A stretch of 64,000 nucleotides of DNA from contig CM050451.1 of assembly GCA_027563935.2 (NCBI GenBank), forward strand, positions 33,867,565 to 33,931,564, written 5' to 3'. Origin of the DNA: Costus lasius (Eukaryota > Streptophyta > Magnoliopsida > Zingiberales > Costaceae). Each line of letters opens with the position of its first letter. Positions within the stretch are counted from its first letter, which is position 1. The position numbers were made by a program, and so were the translations under genes. This document shows positions 10,234 through 21,500 of this stretch, piece after piece. The notes under the pieces were generated by a model. The model did not search any database, was not told the DNA's origin, and worked only from the letters and a program-made list of their open reading frames with translations.

Positions 10234-10289
10234 AATGGCTGGACCAGGTGGGAGGTCTAGGGTTCGACCCTAGGACCTGGCGCAATTCC
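10234..10289 (+). repeat. SINE- or tRNA-like fragment in T leader
   Basis: About 55 bp absent from the B and C leaders at the same place. It holds ggttcgaccc (10261-10270), matching the pol III B-box consensus, inside the stem ggtctaggg/ccctaggacc. It looks like a T-arm or a SINE remnant; no clear A-box is seen. Confidence 0.4.
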
Positions 10290-10614
10290 TGGTGGGCGCA
10301 CCAGAGCTGCAGATGGCGCTTGGGTCCAGGTTTGGGCCAAATGAGCAGCAAAAGACCCATGAAAAGCAAGTGCAGTCTTAAGTTAGGTTAAGGTCTCACT
10401 AGGGCTATGGGCTTTTACCACATATGACACATGCTTTCTTTTATTGCATAAATATTAGAAATGCATGATAGATTTATCTTTTGCTATCACCATAGGGATT
10501 GAATGATAGTAATAAAGATAAAAGACCGTTAAAATCCAACGCTAAAAATATCAAGCTCGTAAGCCTTCTGACGCGAAACCTCACTGTTCTGATTATCGTT
10601 GGAGCCGTGTTGTA

Positions 10615-10837
10615 CCCACTCAGTGGGCACGTCCATCTATCTTCAGACGGTGCGGGATTACACCTGTGTGTTACAGAGCAGGGATTTATCCCTTCTCGTT
10701 GCTCAGCATAGCACATGGTGGTCCAGGGAGTAGGTCGGGTCAGCTTGACCGTGTAGTCTACATATGTGGCGCATATGGTAGCACATGGAGGCAGCCGTCT
10801 GTTGGGGTCAGAGATTGTGTTGTACCAACTCAGTTGG
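10615..10837 (+). other. Twin leader hairpins with covariation
   Basis: CCCACT-c-AGTGGG (10615-10627) and CCAACT-c-AGTTGG (10825-10837) each follow gtgttgta and are followed by cac. Position 3 of the stem changes C:G to A:T on both sides. Outer flanks also pair (gtg/cac). Both hairpins are kept in unit 2, in B (31415-31427 and 31206-31218) and in C (39670-39682 and 39879-39891). Confidence 0.65.
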
Positions 10838-11148
10838 CACAGTCTGCTGGACTGCCCAGATGAAGGGGAATCGCACGGGTTGGCGATCGGCAGGGACTGC
10901 CTACCAGAAACTAGTGCTTGTACTCTCTGTGCATCTTATCTCGCCTGAGCGGGACGCGGAGACCAAGTATGAAATCTGGATCCCATCTCACTAAAAGAGT
11001 TCTACTCTTTCGGGCTGTTTTGCTGGATTTTTCACGCCTGATAAAATAGTGAGAAAAAGAATCTTTCTTAAGTCCTGATTGATTCTTATACATTGATACT
11101 GACCTTGCTGTTCTTGCATTGTTGTAGATACCTGCAGCAACGAACACC

Positions 11149-14100
11149 ATGAACTTCAATGTGCGATCCCTACTGGAAAGGGAGAAGTTTGCTGGGCCGA
11201 ACTTCTCTGACTGGTTTGGACACCTTAAGATCGTTCTTAAGGCAGAGAGGAAACTGTATGTCCTCGAGACGGCGATTCCGCCGCAGCCCGCTCCGAACGC
11301 CGCAAGGGCGGTTCGGGAAGCCTATGAAAAGCACGTCAATGATAGCATTGATGTCGCTTGCCTGATGCTAGCGTCTATGACGCCACCGCTGCAGCGTCAG
11401 CATGAGGATATGTCTGCTATAGACATGATAGCGAACCTCAAGATGCTGTATGCTGCACAGGCGAGGACTGAGCGCTATAATTTGACAAAGCTCTTCTTTC
11501 AGAGCAAACTGGCTGAAGGGAGCCCAGTGGGAGCTCACGTGCTCAAGATGATTGGGCACAAGGAGGCTCTAGAGAAACTGGGGCATACCATCAACCAGGA
11601 GCTTGCTGTGGACATTATTCTACAGTCTCTCCCGCCTTCATTCGACGCGTTCATTATTAATTTTAATATGAACAAAATCGATTGTACTCCGGCAGAGCTG
11701 CTGAATATGCTCTTGACCACTGAGGAGACTCTGAAGGGTAAGCCTTCAACCTCTGTCTTGATGGTTCCTTCAAGGAACAAGAAGAAGGGGAAGAAGGGCA
11801 AGGCCCCGGTCAAGAACTACAGCAAGGTTCTGAAGCAAAAGGTGAAGCGGTCCAAGGAATACAGGTGTTTCCACTGTGGCCAGCTGGGTCACTGGAAAAA
11901 GGACTGTAAAGCGCTCCAAGGAGATAAGAGGGGAAGCTTTGCTTCTGGCTCAGGTATATTCGTGACTGAGGTCATGTTTTCTTCTTCTGTATCATGGGTG
12001 TTGGACACTGCATGTGGAGTTCACATTTGTTCAAATGTACAGGAACTCAAGAGAAGAAGGCAGGTGGGACAGCATGAGGTGGACCTACGCGTTGGAAACG
12101 GGGCACGGGTTGCTGCTGTTGCTGTAGGAGACTACTTTATTTCTTTACCATCTGGACTTGTATTGGAACTGAACAGTTGTTACTTTGTTCCCAGTATAAC
12201 TAAAAATATTATCTCCATTCCTGCTCTTGTCAGGAAGGGATTTTCCTTTGAATGCAATATTTCAAAGTGTGTTTTATCATTTGATAATATTGTTTATGCA
12301 ACTGGTTCAATTAATAATGGGTTATTCATGTTGGACATGGAAAGTTCCATACATAATGTTGATATTAAGAAAGCCAAGTATGCTGATGACAGCACCTTGC
12401 TATGGCATAGTCGTTTAGGCCATATAAACGAGAAACGCATTAAGCGGTTGCATGATCATGGACTGCTGGGATCATTCTCCTATAAGGAGATTGATACATG
12501 CAAAGCTTGTTTGATGGGTAAAATGACGAAGTCTCCTTTTCCTCACAAAGGTCAAAGGGCTTCAGGTTTACTTGACCTTATACACAGCGATGTGTGTGGG
12601 CCTTTTAGTAAACATGCCAGAGGTGGCTATCAGTACTTCATTACCTTTACTGATGATTTCAGTAGATATGGGTATGTCTATCTGATGAGACATAAGAGTG
12701 AATCTTTTGACAAGTTCATAGAGTTCAAGAATGAAGTACAAAATCAGCTAGGCCGTAATATCAAAACACTTCGCTCAGATCGAGGTGGTGAATACCTAAG
12801 TCATGCATTTACTGACTATCTAAAAGAGTGTGGGATTATCTCACAGCTCACTCCGCCAGGAACACCACAATGGAATGGTGTGTCCGAAAGGAGAAATAGA
12901 ACATTACTAGATATGGTTCGTTCTATGATGAGTCAGGCTACTCTTCCATACTCCTTTTGGGGTTTTGCGCTGGAAACAGCTGCAAAGGTACTAAACCGAG
13001 TGCCATCCAAGGCAGTTTCAAAGACGCCATATGAGTTATGGTATGGGAAACAGCCAAGCTTGACATTTATCAGGATCTGGGGCTGCGAGGCTTATGTCAA
13101 AAAGCTCGCCTCTGGGAAACTAGAGAGCAGATCTGACAAATGTATCTTTGTCGGTTACCCTAAGGAAACTAAGGGTTATTATTTCTACGACCCCAAAGAG
13201 AACAAGGTTTTTGTTGCTCGGACGGCCATATTTCTTGAGAAGGAATTTCTTCTGCAAGAGGCAAGTGGGAGAGAAATAAAGCTGGATGAGAATCCAGAAG
13301 AAGGACAAAGTGACCAAGCACAGTTGGATGAGCCTGAGCCGGTAGAACAGGTTATTGAACAACCTGAGGCTCAGATATCACGGGAACCGCGAAGATCGGG
13401 TAGGATCCGTCGACAGCCTGAGCGCTATGACGGAGTCTACATCATTGATAATGATGAACCCCTTACTTATGCGGATGCGGTCAGTGGACCGGAGTCAGCG
13501 AGATGGCTTGAAGCTATGCGCGCCGAGATGGACTCCATGTCAGATAACCAAGTTTGGGATTTGGTTGATCCGCCTCCGGGAGTTATCCCTATAGGCTGTA
13601 AATGGATCTTCAAGAAGAAGATTGACATGGATGGTAACGTGGTTACCTATAAAGGCAGGCTAGTTGCGAAAGGTTTCAAACAAATCTACGGGATAGATTA
13701 TGATGAAACTTTCTCACCTGTAGCCATGTTTAAGTCTATTCGGATTCTTTTCGCGATAGCTGCATATTATGATTATGAGATTTGGCAGATGGATGTGAAA
13801 ACAGCTTTCCTTAATGGAAATCTGGATGAGGATGTGTATATGACACAACCAGAAGGTTTCACTAATCCAGCAGATCGTCATAAAATATGCAAGTTAAAGA
13901 AGTCTATTTATGGACTTAAACAAGCATCGAGAAGCTGGAACATTCGTTTTGATGAATCAGTCACTGAATTTGGTTTCATCAAGAACGAGGATGACCCGTG
14001 TGTATATAAGAGGTTTAGTGGGAGCGTGATTATTTTCCTAGTCCTCTACGTCGATGACATCTTGATCATTGGAAATGACATTCCTGAAATGCATGCTGTT

Positions 14101-15030
14101 AAAGCATGGCTGAGGAAATGTTTCCAGATGAAAGATCTAGGAGAAGCAGCCTATGTGTTAGGTGTGAAGATCTACAGGGATAGATCTAAGAGGCTTCTCG
14201 GGCTGTGCCAGAGTACTTACATCGATAAGGTCCTGGAGAGATTTCGCTTAGAGAATTCTAAGAAAGGATATCTTCCAGTCAGACATGGTCTGAATCTTTC
14301 GAAGAGTCAGTGTCCACAAACACAGACTGAGAAAGATGAAATGAACAATACGCCTTATGCTTCGGCTATTGGTTCTATAATGTATGCGATGTTGTGTACT
14401 CGCCCAGACGTCGCTTACGGGTTAAGCGTGACCAGTCGTTACCAGAGTAATCCAGGTTTGGCGCACTGGATTGCAGTCAAGAACATCCTAAAATATCTGC
14501 GGAGGACCAAAGATATGTTCTTGATATATGGTGGTCAGGAAGAACTCAGTATTGAAGGATATACTGACGCTTCGTTCCAGTCTGACCAGGATGATTTCCG
14601 ATCGCAATCAGGCTATGTTTTTAGCTTGAATGGAGGTGCAGTGGTGTGGAAAAGTTTCAAACAGTCAACTGTTGCTGATTCCACAACAGAAGCCGAGTAT
14701 GTCGCAGCCTCGGAAGCATCCAAGGAGGCAGTCTGGATTCGTAAGTTCGTGAGAGAACTTGGTGTTGTTCCTTCGTGTGCAGATCCTTTGGTTATCTTTT
14801 GTGATAACACTGGAGCAATCGCACAAGCAAAGGAACCACGGTCGCACCAGAAGTCCAAGCACATACAGAGACGGTTTCATTTGATCAGGGAGATCATTGA
14901 TCGTGGCGAGATCAAAGTATGCAAGGTTCATACAGACGACAATCTGGCAGACCCGCTTACCAAGCCTCTGGCGCAGCAGAAGCATGAGAAGCACTGTAAT
15001 AATATGGGTTTGAAGTTTTTCAACCATTAG
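11149..15030 (+). CDS. Copia gag-pol polyprotein, T unit 1
   Basis: A single 1293-codon frame from the ATG that follows the leader. It encodes Gag (about 1-235), with a CCHC knuckle at C240-C243-H248-C253 for RNA binding. The protease has D286 in DTACG (Ala where most have Gly). The integrase zinc region starts at H420/H425, and the core has D481, D544 and E580 (D,D-35-E). Reverse transcriptase carries YVDD at 967-970, and RNase H has D1140, E1181 and D1219. The Gag-Prot-Int-RT-RNH order is diagnostic of Ty1/copia. Its products assemble particles in the cytoplasm, copy the RNA and integrate the cDNA in the nucleus. All catalytic residues are present, so it is potentially active. Confidence 0.97.
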   Translation: MNFNVRSLLEREKFAGPNFSDWFGHLKIVLKAERKLYVLETAIPPQPAPNAARAVREAYEKHVNDSIDVACLMLASMTPPLQRQHEDMSAIDMIANLKMLYAAQARTERYNLTKLFFQSKLAEGSPVGAHVLKMIGHKEALEKLGHTINQELAVDIILQSLPPSFDAFIINFNMNKIDCTPAELLNMLLTTEETLKGKPSTSVLMVPSRNKKKGKKGKAPVKNYSKVLKQKVKRSKEYRCFHCGQLGHWKKDCKALQGDKRGSFASGSGIFVTEVMFSSSVSWVLDTACGVHICSNVQELKRRRQVGQHEVDLRVGNGARVAAVAVGDYFISLPSGLVLELNSCYFVPSITKNIISIPALVRKGFSFECNISKCVLSFDNIVYATGSINNGLFMLDMESSIHNVDIKKAKYADDSTLLWHSRLGHINEKRIKRLHDHGLLGSFSYKEIDTCKACLMGKMTKSPFPHKGQRASGLLDLIHSDVCGPFSKHARGGYQYFITFTDDFSRYGYVYLMRHKSESFDKFIEFKNEVQNQLGRNIKTLRSDRGGEYLSHAFTDYLKECGIISQLTPPGTPQWNGVSERRNRTLLDMVRSMMSQATLPYSFWGFALETAAKVLNRVPSKAVSKTPYELWYGKQPSLTFIRIWGCEAYVKKLASGKLESRSDKCIFVGYPKETKGYYFYDPKENKVFVARTAIFLEKEFLLQEASGREIKLDENPEEGQSDQAQLDEPEPVEQVIEQPEAQISREPRRSGRIRRQPERYDGVYIIDNDEPLTYADAVSGPESARWLEAMRAEMDSMSDNQVWDLVDPPPGVIPIGCKWIFKKKIDMDGNVVTYKGRLVAKGFKQIYGIDYDETFSPVAMFKSIRILFAIAAYYDYEIWQMDVKTAFLNGNLDEDVYMTQPEGFTNPADRHKICKLKKSIYGLKQASRSWNIRFDESVTEFGFIKNEDDPCVYKRFSGSVIIFLVLYVDDILIIGNDIPEMHAVKAWLRKCFQMKDLGEAAYVLGVKIYRDRSKRLLGLCQSTYIDKVLERFRLENSKKGYLPVRHGLNLSKSQCPQTQTEKDEMNNTPYASAIGSIMYAMLCTRPDVAYGLSVTSRYQSNPGLAHWIAVKNILKYLRRTKDMFLIYGGQEELSIEGYTDASFQSDQDDFRSQSGYVFSLNGGAVVWKSFKQSTVADSTTEAEYVAASEASKEAVWIRKFVRELGVVPSCADPLVIFCDNTGAIAQAKEPRSHQKSKHIQRRFHLIREIIDRGEIKVCKVHTDDNLADPLTKPLAQQKHEKHCNNMGLKFFNH

Positions 15031-15039
15031 ATTAAGTGC

Positions 15040-15049
15040 AAGTGGGAGA
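15040..15049 (+). other. Polypurine tract, T unit 1
   Basis: aagtgggaga, one base before the next LTR, is the expected plus-strand primer. Confidence 0.85.
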
Positions 15050-15050
15050 T

Positions 15051-16751
15051 TGTTGGGGTATGCCCTTAAGGCTAATGTTTGAGGCCTGTGGGAATGTAAC
15101 AAGTATCATGTAATAAACTATTATGTTTATAAAGGCATGGTTGTTATTCAGTTAGTTACATTGTCTGCTGCAATATATGTTCTTCTGAATAATGTCTCAA
15201 AGCTGTTCAGCTGGGCTGACATGCTGTTATGTCCTTAGTCGATGTATCTTGGTGAACATGAGACAGCCTTGATATGGTTAAGACTAATATGTGTTCTGAT
15301 CTTATAGGATGCTTCGAGCATGGAATAAGATGTAGACTCATGGGTACATGGGATGTACTGGACAGACCCTACTAGGATGTTCAGTTGTTTGTCACAACGT
15401 GAATATTCCTTGTATAAGACAAGTGGCACATTTCCTCTGACTTGAGATCACTTGTGTTTTCTAAATGATGATTGTCATTATTTTGAGTTAGTTCAATATC
15501 ATTTGAAACATAATGATTATAGACTATCTTGGATGGTGAGCTTGAGTCAGGTTAGGGCACTAGTGATAGACATAGGATTGCCGTCTCCTTGTTTAAGGAG
15601 TGTGATGTTCTAAAGGGGCCCCCTGGATGAGATGATTGAGAGAGTGTATGGCCATACCCAGGTGACAGTGTTCATCTGATCTAATCATGCTCATCATATT
15701 GGAGTTACAAGTTTGACAGACTTGTCCAATAAGAACATCCAGTGGCAAAGGAAATATGTATGCTTTGTGAAATGATTCACACTTGTGCTATGGTTTGGGT
15801 GTAGTCTTGGAAGACTCTTTCCTTTATATCGGGAGACAGTGATGTGTTGCTAGATACCCCTCACTGATCGTGATAATGTGAATTATCGTTACCGACATTT
15901 AAAGGAAACCCTTAGGGTCGCACAATTTGATGATATGGCTTACTTAAGTCAGATCGTGTGGACTGAATTGTTTGGGTTCAGTTTTAAGGGATTTAATCTC
16001 TGATTGTAAGTGAGATCTGGTCTGATCATGTTTGATTGATTAGGGCTTGAGATCGGTAAGCTTCGATTGAGAGAATGGATGCCAGATCGGTCAGATCAGG
16101 GGCATTAAAGAGATCGACGGTTAGATCTAAAGCCTTAGGGTTTATTTGATCTAGGCCTTGTCGCTTGGCTTGGTTGGTTCTTAAACCGAACCAATTGAAC
16201 CAGCTCACTAAAAGAGCGCTTGGTTCATAGGGAGAGGAGTGGGCGACGAGTTCACATAGCGTGAACGTTGGGATGAGGAGAGGTTACTATTTTTAGTAAC
16301 CATGATCTCCATGTCGAGTGGGCACTCATCCGAAATAGAGTATTCTCTATTTTCGCCAATTCACTTATTCCTCTCGCAAGTTTTTCCTCTCGACTTGGTG
16401 TGCGGCGACGCTTGAAGGTTGAGGAGGATTCGGCCAAGGAGAAAGACATCTCTTTTCCCTTCACTCGACAAGGACCTCTTGGAACCTTGCTAGCACAAGG
16501 AGCACCAAGAGAGATAGCAACATCATCTTGTGTGTGACGACAAGGAGAAGATCTACTTTGATCTTTGCTTCCAAGGAAACATCTTTCCATGGCGATGGTA
16601 TGAATGTTTTCTTATTGTTATCAAGTTGATCTTTTGCATGCGTATCGATCTTATAACCCTTATTCCGCAAGAGAACAATTTTATGCGCCATATGCTCTAA
16701 GGGTTATGCTCCCCCATGAAGGGGACCCCCCTTATTTAAGGGGTTCTTTCA
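15051..16751 (+). repeat. Array T, middle LTR (1701 bp), shared by both units
   Basis: It serves as 3' LTR of unit 1 and 5' LTR of unit 2 and has no target duplication at either side. It has the five-T form (16290-16294) like the first LTR, unlike the third. Confidence 0.93.
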
Positions 16752-16753
16752 AC

Positions 16754-16765
16754 TGGTATCAGAGC
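16754..16765 (+). other. Primer binding site, T unit 2
   Basis: TGGTATCAGAGC, placed exactly as in unit 1. Confidence 0.95.
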
Positions 16766-18570
16766 AGGTTGAATGCATGTTATCTTGATTGCTTAATGAT
16801 TTGCGTGATCCATATATGCGAATGTATGCTTAGATCTTCAACATGCGAAAGTTACATGATGAAAATCTTGTCTATATGTTTATCTTGCGCATGTTAGTTG
16901 GCGCTTCTAAGTTGTAGTTTTCTTTTCAAAACTTATACACTTGCGCGACTAATGCTAGATCTAAAGACCTTACTGTAAACCCTTAGACGGGTTACTGGGG
17001 TTGATGTCACCCCCTAGGTTAGATCCAATCATGTCTGATCAGATCATCTGACAGCCTGAAAGGGTCGACCAGATAGCACCTTGGCGCAAGCCTATGGTGG
17101 CTATAGGTCGACTGCAGACAGGTGTGTAGCGATGTCTGATTGAGACGATTAATGAACGCACCTGAGTTAGGCCCGGGGTCACTCCCGTTTGCCAGACCTC
17201 AGTGTGGTCGTTCAGCCCTAGCGCATGCATAGTTGACTTTTTGGTCGACTCGAGTCAGTTAGGACTTGGTGCATGCAAGGGCAGTGGATCTGACTAGGTT
17301 GGATGAGTGGATCCCTAGTAATGGACCGTTGTAAGGTTGTAGGGCAAATAAGGAAAAATTAAAATTGATCCCATGGGGTTTTCGAAAATTTTAATTTTTA
17401 TCATGGATCACATGTTTGCTGATTTGATATATATGTTTGTCTATTTAGTCATATGTGGGCTGCCCATATTAATTGTGTGCTGTGCTGGGGCCTGCGTGCC
17501 TGTATTAAAATTGTAAATTAATTATTGTGATCTGCGAATCACTGGGTTTTAATTTATAAATGTAAGTGACCTGCGTGTCACTCTTGTCTAGATAGTTAAA
17601 TTTGTAATTTAATTAGACAAGAGCACTGAGCACACTTGGCACAGGCGCATGCAGCAATGGCTGGACCAGGTGGGAGGTCTAGGGTTCGACCCTAGGACCT
17701 GGCGCAATTCCTGGTGGGCGCACCAGAGCTGCAGATGGCGCTTGGGTCCAGGTTTGGGCCAAATGAGCAGCAAAAGACCCATGAAAAGCAAGTGCAGTCT
17801 TAAGTTAGGTTAAGGTCTCACTAGGGCTATGGGCTTTTACCACATATGACACATGCTTTCTTTTATTGCATAAATATTAGAAATGCATGATAGATTTATC
17901 TTTTGCTATCACCATAGGGATTGAATGATAGTAATAAAGATAAAAGACCGTTAAAATCCAACGCTAAAAATATCAAGCTCGTAAGCCTTCTGACGCGAAA
18001 CCTCACTGTTCTGATTATCGTTGGAGCCGTGTTGTACCCACTCAGTGGGCACGTCCATCTATCTTCAGACGGTGCGGGATTACACCTGTGTGTTACAGAG
18101 CAGGGATTTATCCCTTCTCGTTGCTCAGCATAGCACATGGTGGTCCAGGGAGTAGGTCGGGTCAGCTTGACCGTGTAGTCTACATATGTGGCGCATATGG
18201 TAGCACATGGAGGCAGCCGTCTGTTGGGGTCAGAGATTGTGTTGTACCAACTCAGTTGGCACAGTCTGCTGGACTGCCCAGATGAAGGGGAATCGCACGG
18301 GTTGGCGATCGGCAGGGACTGCCTACCAGAAACTAGTGCTTGTACTCTCTGTGCATCTTATCTCGCCTGAGCGGGACGCGGAGACCAAGTATGAAATCTG
18401 GATCCCATCTCACTAAAAGAGTTCTACTCTTTCGGGCTGTTTTGCTGGATTTTTCACGCCTGATAAAATAGTGAGAAAAAGAATCTTTCTTAAGTCCTGA
18501 TTGATTCTTATACATTGATACTGACCTTGCTGTTCTTGCATTGTTGTAGATACCTGCAGCAACGAACACC
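16766..18570 (+). other. Long untranslated leader, T unit 2
   Basis: A copy of the unit 1 leader at a 7422-bp offset, with hairpins at 18037-18049 and 18247-18259 and the tRNA-like piece at about 17656-17711. Confidence 0.85.
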
Positions 18571-21500
18571 ATGAACTTCAATGTGCGATCCCTACTGGAA
18601 AGGGAGAAGTTTGCTGGGCCGAACTTCTCTGACTGGTTTGGACACCTTAAGATCGTTCTTAAGGCAGAGAGGAAACTGTATGTCCTCGAGACGGCGATTC
18701 CGCCGCAGCCCGCTCCGAACGCCGCAAGGGCGGTTCGGGAAGCCTATGAAAAGCACGTCAATGATAGCATTGATGTCGCTTGCCTGATGCTAGCGTCTAT
18801 GACGCCACCGCTGCAGCGTCAGCATGAGGATATGTCTGCTATAGACATGATAGCGAACCTCAAGATGCTGTATGCTGCACAGGCGAGGACTGAGCGCTAT
18901 AATTTGACAAAGCTCTTCTTTCAGAGCAAACTGGCTGAAGGGAGCCCAGTGGGAGCTCACGTGCTCAAGATGATTGGGCACAAGGAGGCTCTAGAGAAAC
19001 TGGGGCATACCATCAACCAGGAGCTTGCTGTGGACATTATTCTACAGTCTCTCCCGCCTTCATTCGACGCGTTCATTATTAATTTTAATATGAACAAAAT
19101 CGATTGTACTCCGGCAGAGCTGCTGAATATGCTCTTGACCACTGAGGAGACTCTGAAGGGTAAGCCTTCAACCTCTGTCTTGATGGTTCCTTCAAGGAAC
19201 AAGAAGAAGGGGAAGAAGGGCAAGGCCCCGGTCAAGAACTACAGCAAGGTTCTGAAGCAAAAGGTGAAGCGGTCCAAGGAATACAGGTGTTTCCACTGTG
19301 GCCAGCTGGGTCACTGGAAAAAGGACTGTAAAGCGCTCCAAGGAGATAAGAGGGGAAGCTTTGCTTCTGGCTCAGGTATATTCGTGACTGAGGTCATGTT
19401 TTCTTCTTCTGTATCATGGGTGTTGGACACTGCATGTGGAGTTCACATTTGTTCAAATGTACAGGAACTCAAGAGAAGAAGGCAGGTGGGACAGCATGAG
19501 GTGGACCTACGCGTTGGAAACGGGGCACGGGTTGCTGCTGTTGCTGTAGGAGACTACTTTATTTCTTTACCATCTGGACTTGTATTGGAACTGAACAGTT
19601 GTTACTTTGTTCCCAGTATAACTAAAAATATTATCTCCATTCCTGCTCTTGTCAGGAAGGGATTTTCCTTTGAATGCAATATTTCAAAGTGTGTTTTATC
19701 ATTTGATAATATTGTTTATGCAACTGGTTCAATTAATAATGGGTTATTCATGTTGGACATGGAAAGTTCCATACATAATGTTGATATTAAGAAAGCCAAG
19801 TATGCTGATGACAGCACCTTGCTATGGCATAGTCGTTTAGGCCATATAAACGAGAAACGCATTAAGCGGTTGCATGATCATGGACTGCTGGGATCATTCT
19901 CCTATAAGGAGATTGATACATGCAAAGCTTGTTTGATGGGTAAAATGACGAAGTCTCCTTTTCCTCACAAAGGTCAAAGGGCTTCAGGTTTACTTGACCT
20001 TATACACAGCGATGTGTGTGGGCCTTTTAGTAAACATGCCAGAGGTGGCTATCAGTACTTCATTACCTTTACTGATGATTTCAGTAGATATGGGTATGTC
20101 TATCTGATGAGACATAAGAGTGAATCTTTTGACAAGTTCATAGAGTTCAAGAATGAAGTACAAAATCAGCTAGGCCGTAATATCAAAACACTTCGCTCAG
20201 ATCGAGGTGGTGAATACCTAAGTCATGCATTTACTGACTATCTAAAAGAGTGTGGGATTATCTCACAGCTCACTCCGCCAGGAACACCACAATGGAATGG
20301 TGTGTCCGAAAGGAGAAATAGAACATTACTAGATATGGTTCGTTCTATGATGAGTCAGGCTACTCTTCCATACTCCTTTTGGGGTTTTGCGCTGGAAACA
20401 GCTGCAAAGGTACTAAACCGAGTGCCATCCAAGGCAGTTTCAAAGACGCCATATGAGTTATGGTATGGGAAACAGCCAAGCTTGACATTTATCAGGATCT
20501 GGGGCTGCGAGGCTTATGTCAAAAAGCTCGCCTCTGGGAAACTAGAGAGCAGATCTGACAAATGTATCTTTGTCGGTTACCCTAAGGAAACTAAGGGTTA
20601 TTATTTCTACGACCCCAAAGAGAACAAGGTTTTTGTTGCTCGGACGGCCATATTTCTTGAGAAGGAATTTCTTCTGCAAGAGGCAAGTGGGAGAGAAATA
20701 AAGCTGGATGAGAATCCAGAAGAAGGACAAAGTGACCAAGCACAGTTGGATGAGCCTGAGCCGGTAGAACAGGTTATTGAACAACCTGAGGCTCAGATAT
20801 CACGGGAACCGCGAAGATCGGGTAGGATCCGTCGACAGCCTGAGCGCTATGACGGAGTCTACATCATTGATAATGATGAACCCCTTACTTATGCGGATGC
20901 GGTCAGTGGACCGGAGTCAGCGAGATGGCTTGAAGCTATGCGCGCCGAGATGGACTCCATGTCAGATAACCAAGTTTGGGATTTGGTTGATCCGCCTCCG
21001 GGAGTTATCCCTATAGGCTGTAAATGGATCTTCAAGAAGAAGATTGACATGGATGGTAACGTGGTTACCTATAAAGGCAGGCTAGTTGCGAAAGGTTTCA
21101 AACAAATCTACGGGATAGATTATGATGAAACTTTCTCACCTGTAGCCATGTTTAAGTCTATTCGGATTCTTTTCGCGATAGCTGCATATTATGATTATGA
21201 GATTTGGCAGATGGATGTGAAAACAGCTTTCCTTAATGGAAATCTGGATGAGGATGTGTATATGACACAACCAGAAGGTTTCACTAATCCAGCAGATCGT
21301 CATAAAATATGCAAGTTAAAGAAGTCTATTTATGGACTTAAACAAGCATCGAGAAGCTGGAACATTCGTTTTGATGAATCAGTCACTGAATTTGGTTTCA
21401 TCAAGAACGAGGATGACCCGTGTGTATATAAGAGGTTTAGTGGGAGCGTGATTATTTTCCTAGTCCTCTACGTCGATGACATCTTGATCATTGGAAATGA

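Larger units (their letters stand above)
9344..11148 (+). other. Long untranslated leader, T unit 1 (1.8 kb)
   Basis: No credible gene lies between the primer site and gag; the short frames are not conserved as proteins. It holds a tRNA-T-arm-like insert (10234-10289), two matched hairpins (10615-10627 and 10825-10837), a further hairpin gggat/atccc near 10681-10692, and an aaagagt/actcttt hairpin near 10994-11010. B and C have leaders of like length and order. Confidence 0.8.

Noticed and set aside
10561..10600. Possible hammerhead ribozyme in the copia leader (ctgacgcgaaac)
   Set aside because: The conserved CUGAUGA core and a second paired GAAA box are not both present.
11159..11365. Overlapping ORFs within gag-pol (both strands)
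   Set aside because: They are frame shadows of the 1293-1294 codon polyproteins.
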